Part shown: piece by piece, positions 36,625-44,854 of the stretch
Layout of the letters: each line of letters opens with the position of its first letter
How positions within the stretch are numbered: position 1 is the stretch's first letter
From: Parasegetibacter sp. NRK P23
Lineage (GTDB): Bacteria; Bacteroidota; Bacteroidia; Chitinophagales; Chitinophagaceae
Assembly (NCBI RefSeq): GCF_023721715.1
Contig: NZ_JAMDLG010000001.1
Coordinates: 685,889-749,888, forward strand
Direction: 5' to 3'
Length of the DNA: 64,000 nucleotides
Program-made: the position numbers and the translations under genes
The notes under the pieces: model-generated
Seen by the model: only the letters and a program-made list of their open reading frames with translations
Told to the model about the DNA's origin: nothing
The model's database searches: none

Positions 36625-36962
36625 TTCTCTTTATGGTAATTTATAATTTCAATTACTTCTACGCCTGCGATCTCTAACCAGATGTATTGCCCGTCTTCAT
36701 TGGTGGGGATAGGATTTTCGTGGGGAGTGAAAACCAACCGGTATGGCTGGTCTAAGTCGCAAGCCCATTTCCCTTTGCGGTTACTGGTGAGTTCGTGGTA
36801 ATTGCCGGGCAAGTATCTTACGTCTTCAAGGGTGGTGGCAAATCGCAGCTGTGCCAGCCTCGCCTTAATCTTCTCAGCCCGGAGCTTACCAAGCTCCCTT
36901 AGCATCTTCCGGTCATCATTAACCAGTTTTTCCAATTTCTTATCTGCAAAAGTAATTTTCAC
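36621..36962 (-). CDS. HigB-like RelE/ParE-superfamily toxin
   Basis: A 113-residue basic protein with the RelE/HigB fold pattern: MKITFADKKLEKLV, helical segment, LPGNYHELTSNRKGKWACDL, PYRLVFTPH and IEIINYHKEK. It is expected to be a ribosome-dependent mRNA interferase held in check by the HigA-like protein downstream. The start codon is GTG at 36962, three bases after a good -7 box, so the mRNA may be leaderless. The toxin-first order is typical of higBA. Confidence 0.88.
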   Translation of the reverse strand: MKITFADKKLEKLVNDDRKMLRELGKLRAEKIKARLAQLRFATTLEDVRYLPGNYHELTSNRKGKWACDLDQPYRLVFTPHENPIPTNEDGQYIWLEIAGVEVIEIINYHKEK

Positions 36963-36964
36963 CG

Positions 36965-36972
36965 CAAAGATA
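36965..36972 (-). promoter_or_regulatory. Candidate -7 box (TATCTTTG) of the higBA-like operon
   Basis: TATCTTTG fits TAnnTTTG exactly. Transcription would start at about the GTG start codon. Upstream, TTAAC (36985-36989 on the plus strand) and GTTAA (37001-37005) form a short inverted repeat that could be the antitoxin operator. Confidence 0.55.
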
Positions 36973-37065
36973 ATAATTTTTCAGTTAACAGTAAATGTAA
37001 GTTAAAATATTCACTTTTATACTGGCCGTATGATTGTTAATGGCTTGTTTGCCAAAGTGTTAGTG

Positions 37066-37281
37066 CTATGCTTCAATTAGCTTGAATAATTCATTGTGCT
37101 CCCCGGGAAATGCAGATACTTCTGCCCAGTTTGCCTGCTTTGAGCTCTCTTTATCAAAGAGCCTGTATATGATCCATGGGCCGACAATTATTAACTGGCA
37201 GGTTTCCACAACGGAAAGAATATCCTTTTGAGCTATGACAGGGCTATAAAGGACTTTATAGCTTTCTCCCTTGATGACCAC
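37066..37281 (-). CDS. Small hypothetical protein
   Basis: A 71-residue frame with a GTG start. It reads VVIKGESYKVLYSPVIAQKD, has a hydrophobic stretch (CQLIIVGPWIIYRLF) and ends in NELFKLIEA. No family was recognised. A -7-like box TACTTTTG lies 48 bases upstream (37329-37336), in the spacer behind mnmE. It fills the gap between the toxin operon and mnmE and could equally be a fragment of a longer lost gene. Confidence 0.35.
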   Translation of the reverse strand: MVIKGESYKVLYSPVIAQKDILSVVETCQLIIVGPWIIYRLFDKESSKQANWAEVSAFPGEHNELFKLIEA

Positions 37282-37341
37282 ATCAATCTTCTCATTCCTT
37301 TTTCTCTGCTTGCATGCTCTCTTAGAAACAAAAGTAAGATA

Positions 37342-38718
37342 TTACTTTCCGATACAAAACTTACTAAATATATAATCCAGCTTATCCTCCGTATTAATCT
37401 CCCCGGTAATCTCTCCTATAAAATGCAAACACCTGCGTATATCCAGCGCCAGCAAATCCCCGGGCAACCCGTTATCCATCCCATTCTTCGTATCGCTCAA
37501 TGCCGCGGCCACCTGTTGCAAAGCCTGGTAATGCCGGGCATTGGTCACAATCGTATCTTCAGAACCGAGATCACCGGAAATAACGGCGTCGACTAACCGC
37601 TTTTTAAGGGATTCGATATTCAACACGTGTTTTGCAGATAGAAAAAGCACCTTGAGGGAAGAAAATTTTTCTTTCAGCGTTGCTTCCGGAAGCGTATCGG
37701 CCTTATTGCCCAACAGCACATAAGGTGTTCCGGTTGCTTCGATCTCTTTCACTGCTGAAGCCACTTCTTGCACGGTATCATTTACATCGAATAAATACAA
37801 TACCAGATCGGCGGAGCGCATTTTCTCCCGGCTCTTTTCCACGCCGATCATTTCAATTGCATCGGCGGTATGGTCGCGGATACCGGCGGTGTCAATGAGG
37901 CGGAAAAGCACACCTTCAATATTCAGTACTTCTTCAATCGTATCTCTTGTGGTACCGGCGATATCGCTTACAATGGCACGGTTCTCGTTCAGCAGTGCAT
38001 TCAGTAATGTTGATTTCCCGGCGTTCGGTTTCCCGATGATGGCCACCTGGATACCATTCTTGATCACATTGCCCAGCCTGAAAGACTGGATGAGTTGACC
38101 CGTAACGGATTGCGCGTGTGTAATCAGCTCATACAACCTGGTTCTGTCGGCGAACTCCACATCTTCCTGGGAGAAATCAAGTTCCAGTTCGATGAGTGCA
38201 GAGAACTGGATGAGTTCATCGCGCAGGTCTTTCAGCACGGCGGAGAAGCCGCCCCTGATGTTGTGCAGGGCGGTATGGTGCGCGGCGGCGGAGTTGCTGG
38301 CGATGAGGTCGGCTACGGCTTCGGCCTGTGTGAGGTCCAGTTTTCCGTTCAGGAAGGCACGTTGGGTGAACTCTCCGGGTTTGGCCATCCTGGCCCCTTC
38401 AGTTACGCAGGCGTTGATGACCTGCTCCAGGATATAGGGCGAGCCATGGCAGGACAGCTCCACCACATCTTCCCCGGTATAGGAGCGCGGGCCTTTGAAT
38501 AAAGCCACCACGGCTTCGTCCAGCACCTGGTCGTTGTGTTTCAGGAACCCGACATGAAGGGTGTGCGTTGGCTGCCGAAGGATATCTTTGGAAGGGAACA
38601 GGCGGTTTACGATTTGCCAGGCCTCCGTTCCGCTTAACCGGATCACGCCGATGGCCCCGATGCCCTGGGGGGTGGATAATGCTACGATGGTGTCGTTCCA
38701 GCCGGAAAGTTTGTTCAT
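37342..38718 (-). CDS. mnmE: tRNA uridine-5-carboxymethylaminomethyl modification GTPase MnmE
   Basis: A 458-residue cytoplasmic GTPase. The N-terminal tetrahydrofolate-binding domain is at about 1-120, followed by the helical domain. The inserted G domain has GKPNAGKST near residue 228, DIAGTTRDT, DTAG and NKAD. The C-terminus is the invariant FCIGK, whose Cys is essential in the family. With MnmG it modifies the wobble uridine of several tRNAs. In other bacteria the 3' end of this gene is a known island integration site; here an accessory island begins just after its stop codon. Confidence 0.97.
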   Translation of the reverse strand: MNKLSGWNDTIVALSTPQGIGAIGVIRLSGTEAWQIVNRLFPSKDILRQPTHTLHVGFLKHNDQVLDEAVVALFKGPRSYTGEDVVELSCHGSPYILEQVINACVTEGARMAKPGEFTQRAFLNGKLDLTQAEAVADLIASNSAAAHHTALHNIRGGFSAVLKDLRDELIQFSALIELELDFSQEDVEFADRTRLYELITHAQSVTGQLIQSFRLGNVIKNGIQVAIIGKPNAGKSTLLNALLNENRAIVSDIAGTTRDTIEEVLNIEGVLFRLIDTAGIRDHTADAIEMIGVEKSREKMRSADLVLYLFDVNDTVQEVASAVKEIEATGTPYVLLGNKADTLPEATLKEKFSSLKVLFLSAKHVLNIESLKKRLVDAVISGDLGSEDTIVTNARHYQALQQVAAALSDTKNGMDNGLPGDLLALDIRRCLHFIGEITGEINTEDKLDYIFSKFCIGK

Positions 38719-38757
38719 GGGACAAAGATAAGCGGGGAATCGGTGGCGCCGAAGGGC

Positions 38758-38788
38758 AAAAAAAATCCCCCGTTAAAAAACGGGGGAT
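38758..38788 (-). terminator. Strong terminator of the exbB-exbD-tonB operon
   Basis: On the minus strand ATCCCCCGTT pairs with AACGGGGGAT around four bases and is followed by a run of seven or more T. It lies 24 bases after the tonB stop and upstream of mnmE. Confidence 0.85.
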
Positions 38789-38811
38789 CAATATAGGCAG
38801 CTTCCTTACTA

Positions 38812-39648
38812 CTATCCTTCTTCCAAACGGAAAGTGATCGGTTGCTTTTTGTAGGATTTTACCTGGCGGCCATTCTGGATGGCAGGTTCCCATTTACCGC
38901 TCCTTTTGATGATGCGGATGGCTTCCTCGGCCAGTCCACCCCCTGGGTCGTTGAGGGCGGTTACTTCACTCACGTTCCCTTCGCGGTCCACGATGAACTG
39001 GATCACCACGGTACCCTGAATACCGTCTTCAACGGCGCGGTCGGGATAACGGAGGTTCCTGTTCAGGTAACGTGCCCATGCGCTGGGACCACCGGGGTAT
39101 TTGGATTCGATCTCCACCTTCTGGAAAACCTTGTCGAGGTCGTCTTCCACTTTGGCGGGGGCCACCACCACACCTTTACCGCCGTCGCCGGCAGGGGGTG
39201 CAACGATGCCTTCATCCTTAATACCTTCCTGATTGATGGTACTGATCTTTGTATCGGTCAGTTCTTCCACTTTCGGAGGTTTTTCGTCTTCACGCACCTC
39301 TTCGTCCTTTACTACCACGGGCGGAGTGAACTGCTTCATTTCCACTTTGGGTGGTTCAGCCTGTGGTGGTGGTGGCGGAGGCGGCGGTGGCGGTTCTTCC
39401 TTGGGTTGCTCCTTCACCTCGGTCAGTTCCACTTCATCGATCTTCACTTCTTCCACCTTCTCATCTTTGTTGAGGGAGGAAATGATCGTAAGCAGGAGGA
39501 TCAGGGCCGCCAGGGAAGCGGTGATAATAAGGGCGATGGTAAGCCGCTTATTATACTTCTTCCGCAATTCGTAAGCGCCGTAGTTTTTATTCCTGCCATC
39601 GAAAACGATGTCAAGAATATCGGCACTTAGTATCTTATTTGCTTCCAT
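38812..39648 (-). CDS. TonB family energy transducer
   Basis: A 278-residue TonB-like protein. It has a short cytoplasmic N-terminus (about 1-36) and one helix at about 37-58 (IALIITASLAALILLLTIIS). A periplasmic linker rich in Pro, Glu and Lys follows (nine consecutive prolines near residue 95). The C-terminal TonB domain is at about 190-278 (YPDRAVEDGIQGTVVIQFIV). With ExbB and ExbD it would drive SusC-type receptors with the proton gradient. It is the last gene of the operon. Confidence 0.93.
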   Translation of the reverse strand: MEANKILSADILDIVFDGRNKNYGAYELRKKYNKRLTIALIITASLAALILLLTIISSLNKDEKVEEVKIDEVELTEVKEQPKEEPPPPPPPPPPQAEPPKVEMKQFTPPVVVKDEEVREDEKPPKVEELTDTKISTINQEGIKDEGIVAPPAGDGGKGVVVAPAKVEDDLDKVFQKVEIESKYPGGPSAWARYLNRNLRYPDRAVEDGIQGTVVIQFIVDREGNVSEVTALNDPGGGLAEEAIRIIKRSGKWEPAIQNGRQVKSYKKQPITFRLEEG

Positions 39649-39668
39649 GCGTATTGATTTAATAAGTT

Positions 39669-40202
39669 TTACTGAATACCATTCGCGGCTTCGGTGAGTT
39701 TCACAAAATTGAGCTCATCGGGCCTGATATCAACCAGTGCGTATCTCTCAACGACGTTGATGGTCATTTCATCCAGGATATCTACGGTATTCTTGTACGT
39801 AGCGTCTTCCGTGGGTTTGATCACCACCATGAAATCGTCGGGATTCGTGGTCTTTTTCTTTTTGATGATGATATCACGCACATCCTTGTAGCTGGTGGGC
39901 ATCAGTGTGGAAGGATCTTCTCCTTCGTAGTAATAAATTACATCCTGTTTGCCGAGCATGAGGGTGAGCGCTCCGGAAGCCTTGATCTTCTGTTGCTTTT
40001 CTTTATCCGGCGTATCCTTTGGCATCAGCAGGTCCATTGCGGTAGGCTGCGCCATGGTAGTGGTAAAGATAAAGAACGTGATCAGCAGGAATCCGAGATC
40101 CACCATCGCGGTAAGATCCACTCTCGCATTCTTCTTTTTGGACTTCTTGACCCCGGGGCCTTTCTTATGGCCACCCTTGTCCGACACATCCATATCTGCC
40201 AT
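39669..40202 (-). CDS. exbD: ExbD/TolR family biopolymer transport protein
   Basis: A 177-residue protein with one N-terminal helix (about 28-50). The helix is preceded by RVDLTAMVDLGFLLITFFIF; its aspartate (VDLG) is in the position of the proton-carrying residue of ExbD. A periplasmic domain follows. It starts 28 bases after the stop of a second, longer ExbD gene, so the operon encodes two ExbD paralogues as is common in this phylum. Confidence 0.93.
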   Translation of the reverse strand: MADMDVSDKGGHKKGPGVKKSKKKNARVDLTAMVDLGFLLITFFIFTTTMAQPTAMDLLMPKDTPDKEKQQKIKASGALTLMLGKQDVIYYYEGEDPSTLMPTSYKDVRDIIIKKKKTTNPDDFMVVIKPTEDATYKNTVDILDEMTINVVERYALVDIRPDELNFVKLTEAANGIQ

Positions 40203-40230
40203 GATCGTACTTTTTTAAGTGAGGAATGTG

Positions 40231-40881
40231 TTATTTCTTCTTGGCTTCCTGGGCACGTTTTCTTTCAAGATCGGAACCTGTTGGCGCGTCTTCTCCTGAA
40301 GTAATGAGCAGAAACTTGTTCTGGTCATTGATCTTCAGTGCGTTCACCACTCCTTTGAAAGAAGGGTACTTGGTAGAGTTATCGGCTTTGATCAGGAAGT
40401 TCAGGGTACGTCCCGCGTAAACGGAAATCGCGTCCCTGATCCAGAAAGCCAGTTCCCCACCTGTACTGTCCACGGGAATACCGGGTTGTTTCGCTTTGAT
40501 CTGTTGTTCCGGCGTAAGGCTCAACAATTGCGGCAACTGGCTGAACGGTACACCAACGCTGGGGGCGTTCTTATACGAAGCGATGTGCTTCGGTGTAAGG
40601 CCCAGGTTACGTGTATTGTTCAGGTTGGTGATGATCTGTTCGCGCATATCGGGGTTATCCACCGCGAAGAACACGCGACCATCCTTATCGATCGAGATCA
40701 GCATCGCATCCTTTTCAGGAAGCTGCTTGGCGGAAACGGAGCTTGGTGTGGTGATCTCTACTGGTTCTTCAGGCTTGAACTTGGTAGCCAGCATGAAGAA
40801 CGAGAGGATCAGAAATGCCACATCCACGAAGGCCGTCATATCCACCCAGGTGCTTTTTCTCGCTGCTTTGATCTTTGGCAT
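40231..40881 (-). CDS. exbD: ExbD/TolR family biopolymer transport protein (longer paralogue)
   Basis: A 216-residue ExbD-like protein. One helix at about 15-35 carries the proton-path aspartate in FVDVAFLILSFFML. A larger periplasmic domain than in the neighbour follows, and the C-terminus is basic (RKRAQEAKKK). It lies between exbB (70-base gap) and the shorter exbD and forms part of the TonB motor. Confidence 0.92.
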   Translation of the reverse strand: MPKIKAARKSTWVDMTAFVDVAFLILSFFMLATKFKPEEPVEITTPSSVSAKQLPEKDAMLISIDKDGRVFFAVDNPDMREQIITNLNNTRNLGLTPKHIASYKNAPSVGVPFSQLPQLLSLTPEQQIKAKQPGIPVDSTGGELAFWIRDAISVYAGRTLNFLIKADNSTKYPSFKGVVNALKINDQNKFLLITSGEDAPTGSDLERKRAQEAKKK

Positions 40882-40951
40882 CTTTGAGTTTTTGCTTGTT
40901 CTTGAAAATTAAGATTCAAATGGAAACGGATTCCATACGCCTTGCACAAAA

Positions 40952-41812
40952 TTATTTGTACAGGGAAGCAAAGCTCTGTGTCAGGGTGAAGCCAGACTCG
41001 TCGATACCGTAAGTGATACCGTCGATACGGGTAGTAAAGATGTTGTACATGATCATGGAAACGGCGGAAGTACCGATACCGAGGGCCGTGTTGTACAGGG
41101 CTTCGGAGATACCTACGGCCAGTTCAGATGCTGCACCTGCGCCACCGTCACCGAGAGAGGCGAAGGATTTGATCATCCCCATTACCGTACCGAGCAGGGC
41201 GATCAGGGTAGCCACGGAAGTGATGGTGGAGAGGAACACCAGGTTCTTTTCCAGCATGGGCAGTTCCAGGGCAGTGGCTTCTTCCACTTCTTTCTGAATC
41301 GCCATAACTTTCTGGTCGGTAGCCAGTTCAGTGTCAGAGATCATTTCTTTGTAACGCTTCAGGCCGGCCTTCATTACGTTGGCAACGGAACCTTGTTGTT
41401 TATCGCACTCAGCCAGTGCCGCGTCAACATTTTTGTTGGCGAGGTGGTACTGTACTTTGCGGATGAAATCAGAAACAGATCCTTTACCGGTAGCTTTACC
41501 GATTGTAAGACCTCTTTCGATAGAGAAGGTGATTACCATCAGGAACAATCCAATCAGCAGGGGAACGATGATACCACCTTCGTACATGCGGTGCAACGCG
41601 TCTAACGGGCCTTTGTGAGAGGGCCAGAATCCACCGGCGGCATCAGGCACTTTAAAGTAAGCCGGATCGCCCAGAATGAAACGCCAGATCAGGTAACCAG
41701 CGATGATACAAATTACCGGCGCAAGAAAGGAGATCGCGTTGCCGGACTTCTTTGGTTGAACTGACGTTGCACTTTTCACTGTTGCAGTCGCAGTCGGTTT
41801 TGTTTCAGCCAT
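40952..41812 (-). CDS. exbB: MotA/TolQ/ExbB proton channel family protein
   Basis: A 286-residue inner-membrane protein. A first helix lies at about 27-45 (ISFLAPVICIIAGYLIWRF), a second at about 80-97, and the paired C-terminal channel helices at about 190-255 (LVFLSTITSVATLIALLGTV). It should form the proton channel with ExbD and pass energy to TonB. It is the first gene of the exbB-exbD-exbD-tonB operon and is divergent from the metalloprotease gene. Confidence 0.94.
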   Translation of the reverse strand: MAETKPTATATVKSATSVQPKKSGNAISFLAPVICIIAGYLIWRFILGDPAYFKVPDAAGGFWPSHKGPLDALHRMYEGGIIVPLLIGLFLMVITFSIERGLTIGKATGKGSVSDFIRKVQYHLANKNVDAALAECDKQQGSVANVMKAGLKRYKEMISDTELATDQKVMAIQKEVEEATALELPMLEKNLVFLSTITSVATLIALLGTVMGMIKSFASLGDGGAGAASELAVGISEALYNTALGIGTSAVSMIMYNIFTTRIDGITYGIDESGFTLTQSFASLYK

Positions 41813-42159
41813 GTTCTTTTGTTTTAGTGTTTTTTTTAATTTTTTACAATCTAAAGAAGTAAGAACTTTCGTCTTTTTGAGTGCACAATTCTAAGGAAAA
41901 ATCTTATTCTATCGGCAACACGATGGAATAAAAAATTTTCCGGGATGCACAAGTTACTGATTTTTCCACATGCGTACATAAGCGTTTTTTTGCTGATATA
42001 TTTCCTATTTTTCGCCTAAAACCCGCTTCATTCCTGCATTTCCCCTTATCACTCCGCCAATTAACCCTTCATTTTCCCACTCATAAATAAGATGTTGCAA
42101 CATTTATCAACCTGATTACCTTTTCGTTAAATTGCCGCCTTAAAAATCAGTTTCAACCA
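41813..42159. other. Divergent intergenic region (exbB and metalloprotease promoters)
   Basis: 347 AT-rich bases between divergent start codons. TAGATTG-like (about 41858) and TAAATTGC (about 42128) sequences loosely resemble -7 boxes on the minus and plus strands, but neither is a full TAnnTTTG match. No gene or repeat was seen. Confidence 0.35.
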
Positions 42160-44730
42160 ATGACAAACACCTTCGGCCTTAAAAAATGGCTTTACACCGG
42201 CGTGCTGCTTGCCTCCGGAACAGCCGTTCTGGCACAACAACGCCCTACCGGCAACCGCCCCCTTACCGGCACCGCGCCTACCGGTGGGAACCCCACCCCT
42301 ACCGCCGCGGCCCCCAAACCCGGCCCCAAAGGCTACAAAGACGTGATCACTTCAAAAGCACAAACCACCGACGGGCTTTTCAAAGTGCACAAAGTGGAAG
42401 ACCGCTATTTTTTCGAAATCGCTGATTCCATTTTTGGAAGAGATATTCTCGTGATGACACGCGTTTCCCGCTCCGGCGCTGACCTGAGAAGCCCCCAAAG
42501 CATGTCGGGTTACGCGGGTGATGATGTGAACTCCAATGTGATCTCCTTCGAAAGAGGTCCCAACAACAAAATTTTCCTCATCAACCGTTCTTTCTCCGAA
42601 GTATCCAAAGATTCCACCCAGCCCATGTACCAGGCGGTGATGCGCTCCAATATGCAGCCCATCGCAGCTTCTTTCGACGTAAAAGTGGACAGGTCCGATT
42701 CCAACAATGTGGTGATCGATATGACCGACTACATCAGCGGCGACAACGACATCCTCCATTTCGACAGCAGGTCGAAACAAGGCTGGAGAATAGGTGGTTT
42801 CCAGGGTGATAAATCTTATATCACCGGCATCAAATCGTTCCCGATCAATACTGAGATCAGAGCCGTTAAGACTTACAGCCGTTCCGGCGGAAGCGCTCAG
42901 GGCGGTATGATGATGGGCGGCGCTCCTTCAGGTGGTACCACCACCCTGGAACTGAACACTTCCATGGTGATCCTTCCAAAAGTCCCCATGAAGCCCCGCT
43001 ACTTCGATCCCCGCGTTGGTTACTTCGCGGTTGGCTACACCGATTTCGACGCGAACCCACAGGGTGTGAAGCAACTCATTCTCACCAAACGCTGGAGGCT
43101 TGAACCGAAGCCCGAAGATGTGGAGAAATACAAAAAAGGCGAACTGGTTGAACCCCAGAAACCCATCGTATTCTACATAGATCCCGCAACGCCCGCGAAA
43201 TGGGTGCCTTACCTGATTCAGGGTGTGAACGACTGGCAGAAAGCTTTTGAAAAAGCCGGCTTTAAAAATGCCGTAATGGCAAAAGTGGCGCCCAAACCTA
43301 CTGAAGACGACCAGTGGAGCCTGGACGACGCACGCCACTCCGCTATCGTGTACAAGCCTTCTTCCGTTCCCAACGCCAGCGGTCCAAGCACCGCGGATCC
43401 CCGTTCCGGAGAAATCCTGGAGAGCCACGTAAACTGGTACCACAACGTAATGCAACTGCTGCGCAACTGGTACCTGGTGCAGGCCGCAGCCGTTGACCCA
43501 CGCGCCCGCATGATGAAATTCGATGATGAACTGATGGGACAACTCATCCGTTTCGTATCCTCTCACGAGGTGGGACATACGCTGGGACTTCGCCACAACT
43601 TCGGTTCCAGCTCTACTGTTCCTGTTGAAAAACTCCGCGACAAAAAATTCGTGGAAGAGAACGGCCACACGCCTTCCATCATGGACTACGCCCGCTTCAA
43701 CTACGTGGCGCAGCCTGAAGATAAAATCGGCGACGCGGGCATGTTCCCACGCATCGGCGACTACGACATCTGGGCCATCGAATGGGGCTACAAATGGACC
43801 GATAAATCCCTGGATGACGAGACCAAAATGCTGAGCAAACTGACCGCCGAAAAAATGAAGAACAAGCGGCTCTGGTTCGGTACTGAAACCAATGGCGATG
43901 ACCCCCGCTCACAGAATGAGGACCTGGGCGACAACGCGATGAAAGCCAGCGCCTACGGCATCAAGAACCTGCAACGCATTCTGCCTAACCTCCCCAAATG
44001 GACCTTTGAAGAGAACGAAGGTTATGTGAACCTGAGAAGCATGTACAATGAGGTGGTAGGCCAATATGGCCGTTACATGGGCCACGTTGCCAAAAACATC
44101 GGCGGCATCATGGAAACACCTAAGATGGCTGAACAAGGAGGCGTGATCTATGAATACGTTCCCAAGGCAACACAGAAAGAAGCCATGGACTTCCTGAAAA
44201 AGCAACTGTTCGCCACGCCTACGTGGCTGATTAACCAGGACATCTTCGCCAAAACCGGCGACAATGCCCTGAACATCATCAACGCACGCCAGGACGCGGT
44301 ATTGACCCGTTTGCTCAGTCTCTTCACCATGAACAAGTTGATTGCCGCGGAAGCAGCCATCGGCACAAATGCTTATACCGTTACCGAAATGCTGGCCGAC
44401 CTGAAATCGGGCATCTGGGGCGAACTGACTACCCGTCAACCCATCGATGCTTACCGCAGGATGCTGCAGAAAACTTATATTGCTAAGATGAAGGGCATGA
44501 TCGCTCCTCCCGCACCTGCGGCCAACGCCGGTAACCCGATGATGGGTGGCATGGCCGGCGGCGGTAACTCCGCTGGAGAAAGAAGCGATGCGGTTTCAGT
44601 AGCGAAAGGCTCGCTGAAAGTGCTGCGCGCCGAAGTGAAAGCCGCTATCCCCGTCACCACCGACAGGATGAGCCGCTACCACCTCGAAGATGTAGTAGAC
44701 AGGATCAACGAAATACTCGATCCTAAATAA
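42160..44730 (+). CDS. Secreted zinc-dependent metalloprotease (DUF5117/DUF5118/DUF4953 type)
   Basis: An 856-residue exported enzyme. Signal peptide at 1-25 (ending TAVLAQ), a Pro/Thr/Gly-rich linker to about 60, a DUF5118-like segment and a DUF5117-like beta domain. The metzincin-type catalytic site HEVGHTLGLRHN starts near residue 469, and SIMDYARFNY is the likely Met-turn. A Gly/Met-rich loop (GGMMMGGAPSGG near 250) and another near 790 are low-complexity insertions. It is probably a periplasmic or outer-surface peptidase. It is monocistronic, with a strong terminator 20 bases downstream. Confidence 0.9.
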   Translation: MTNTFGLKKWLYTGVLLASGTAVLAQQRPTGNRPLTGTAPTGGNPTPTAAAPKPGPKGYKDVITSKAQTTDGLFKVHKVEDRYFFEIADSIFGRDILVMTRVSRSGADLRSPQSMSGYAGDDVNSNVISFERGPNNKIFLINRSFSEVSKDSTQPMYQAVMRSNMQPIAASFDVKVDRSDSNNVVIDMTDYISGDNDILHFDSRSKQGWRIGGFQGDKSYITGIKSFPINTEIRAVKTYSRSGGSAQGGMMMGGAPSGGTTTLELNTSMVILPKVPMKPRYFDPRVGYFAVGYTDFDANPQGVKQLILTKRWRLEPKPEDVEKYKKGELVEPQKPIVFYIDPATPAKWVPYLIQGVNDWQKAFEKAGFKNAVMAKVAPKPTEDDQWSLDDARHSAIVYKPSSVPNASGPSTADPRSGEILESHVNWYHNVMQLLRNWYLVQAAAVDPRARMMKFDDELMGQLIRFVSSHEVGHTLGLRHNFGSSSTVPVEKLRDKKFVEENGHTPSIMDYARFNYVAQPEDKIGDAGMFPRIGDYDIWAIEWGYKWTDKSLDDETKMLSKLTAEKMKNKRLWFGTETNGDDPRSQNEDLGDNAMKASAYGIKNLQRILPNLPKWTFEENEGYVNLRSMYNEVVGQYGRYMGHVAKNIGGIMETPKMAEQGGVIYEYVPKATQKEAMDFLKKQLFATPTWLINQDIFAKTGDNALNIINARQDAVLTRLLSLFTMNKLIAAEAAIGTNAYTVTEMLADLKSGIWGELTTRQPIDAYRRMLQKTYIAKMKGMIAPPAPAANAGNPMMGGMAGGGNSAGERSDAVSVAKGSLKVLRAEVKAAIPVTTDRMSRYHLEDVVDRINEILDPK

Positions 44731-44749
44731 GGAGAGTTATTGATACAAT

Positions 44750-44783
44750 AAAAAATGCCCTTCATTGCGAAGGGCATTTTTTA
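44750..44783. terminator. Strong bidirectional terminator
   Basis: AAAAATGCCCTTC and GAAGGGCATTTTTT form a perfect stem of 13 bp around ATTGC, with an A-run before and a T-run after. It lies 20 bases after the metalloprotease stop. Confidence 0.92.
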
Positions 44784-44854
44784 TTGTTAAAACACGTAAT
44801 TCAGAATGTCTACAAAATTCAGCGGGAACTTCACGTGGCACTTAAATAAGTCTT

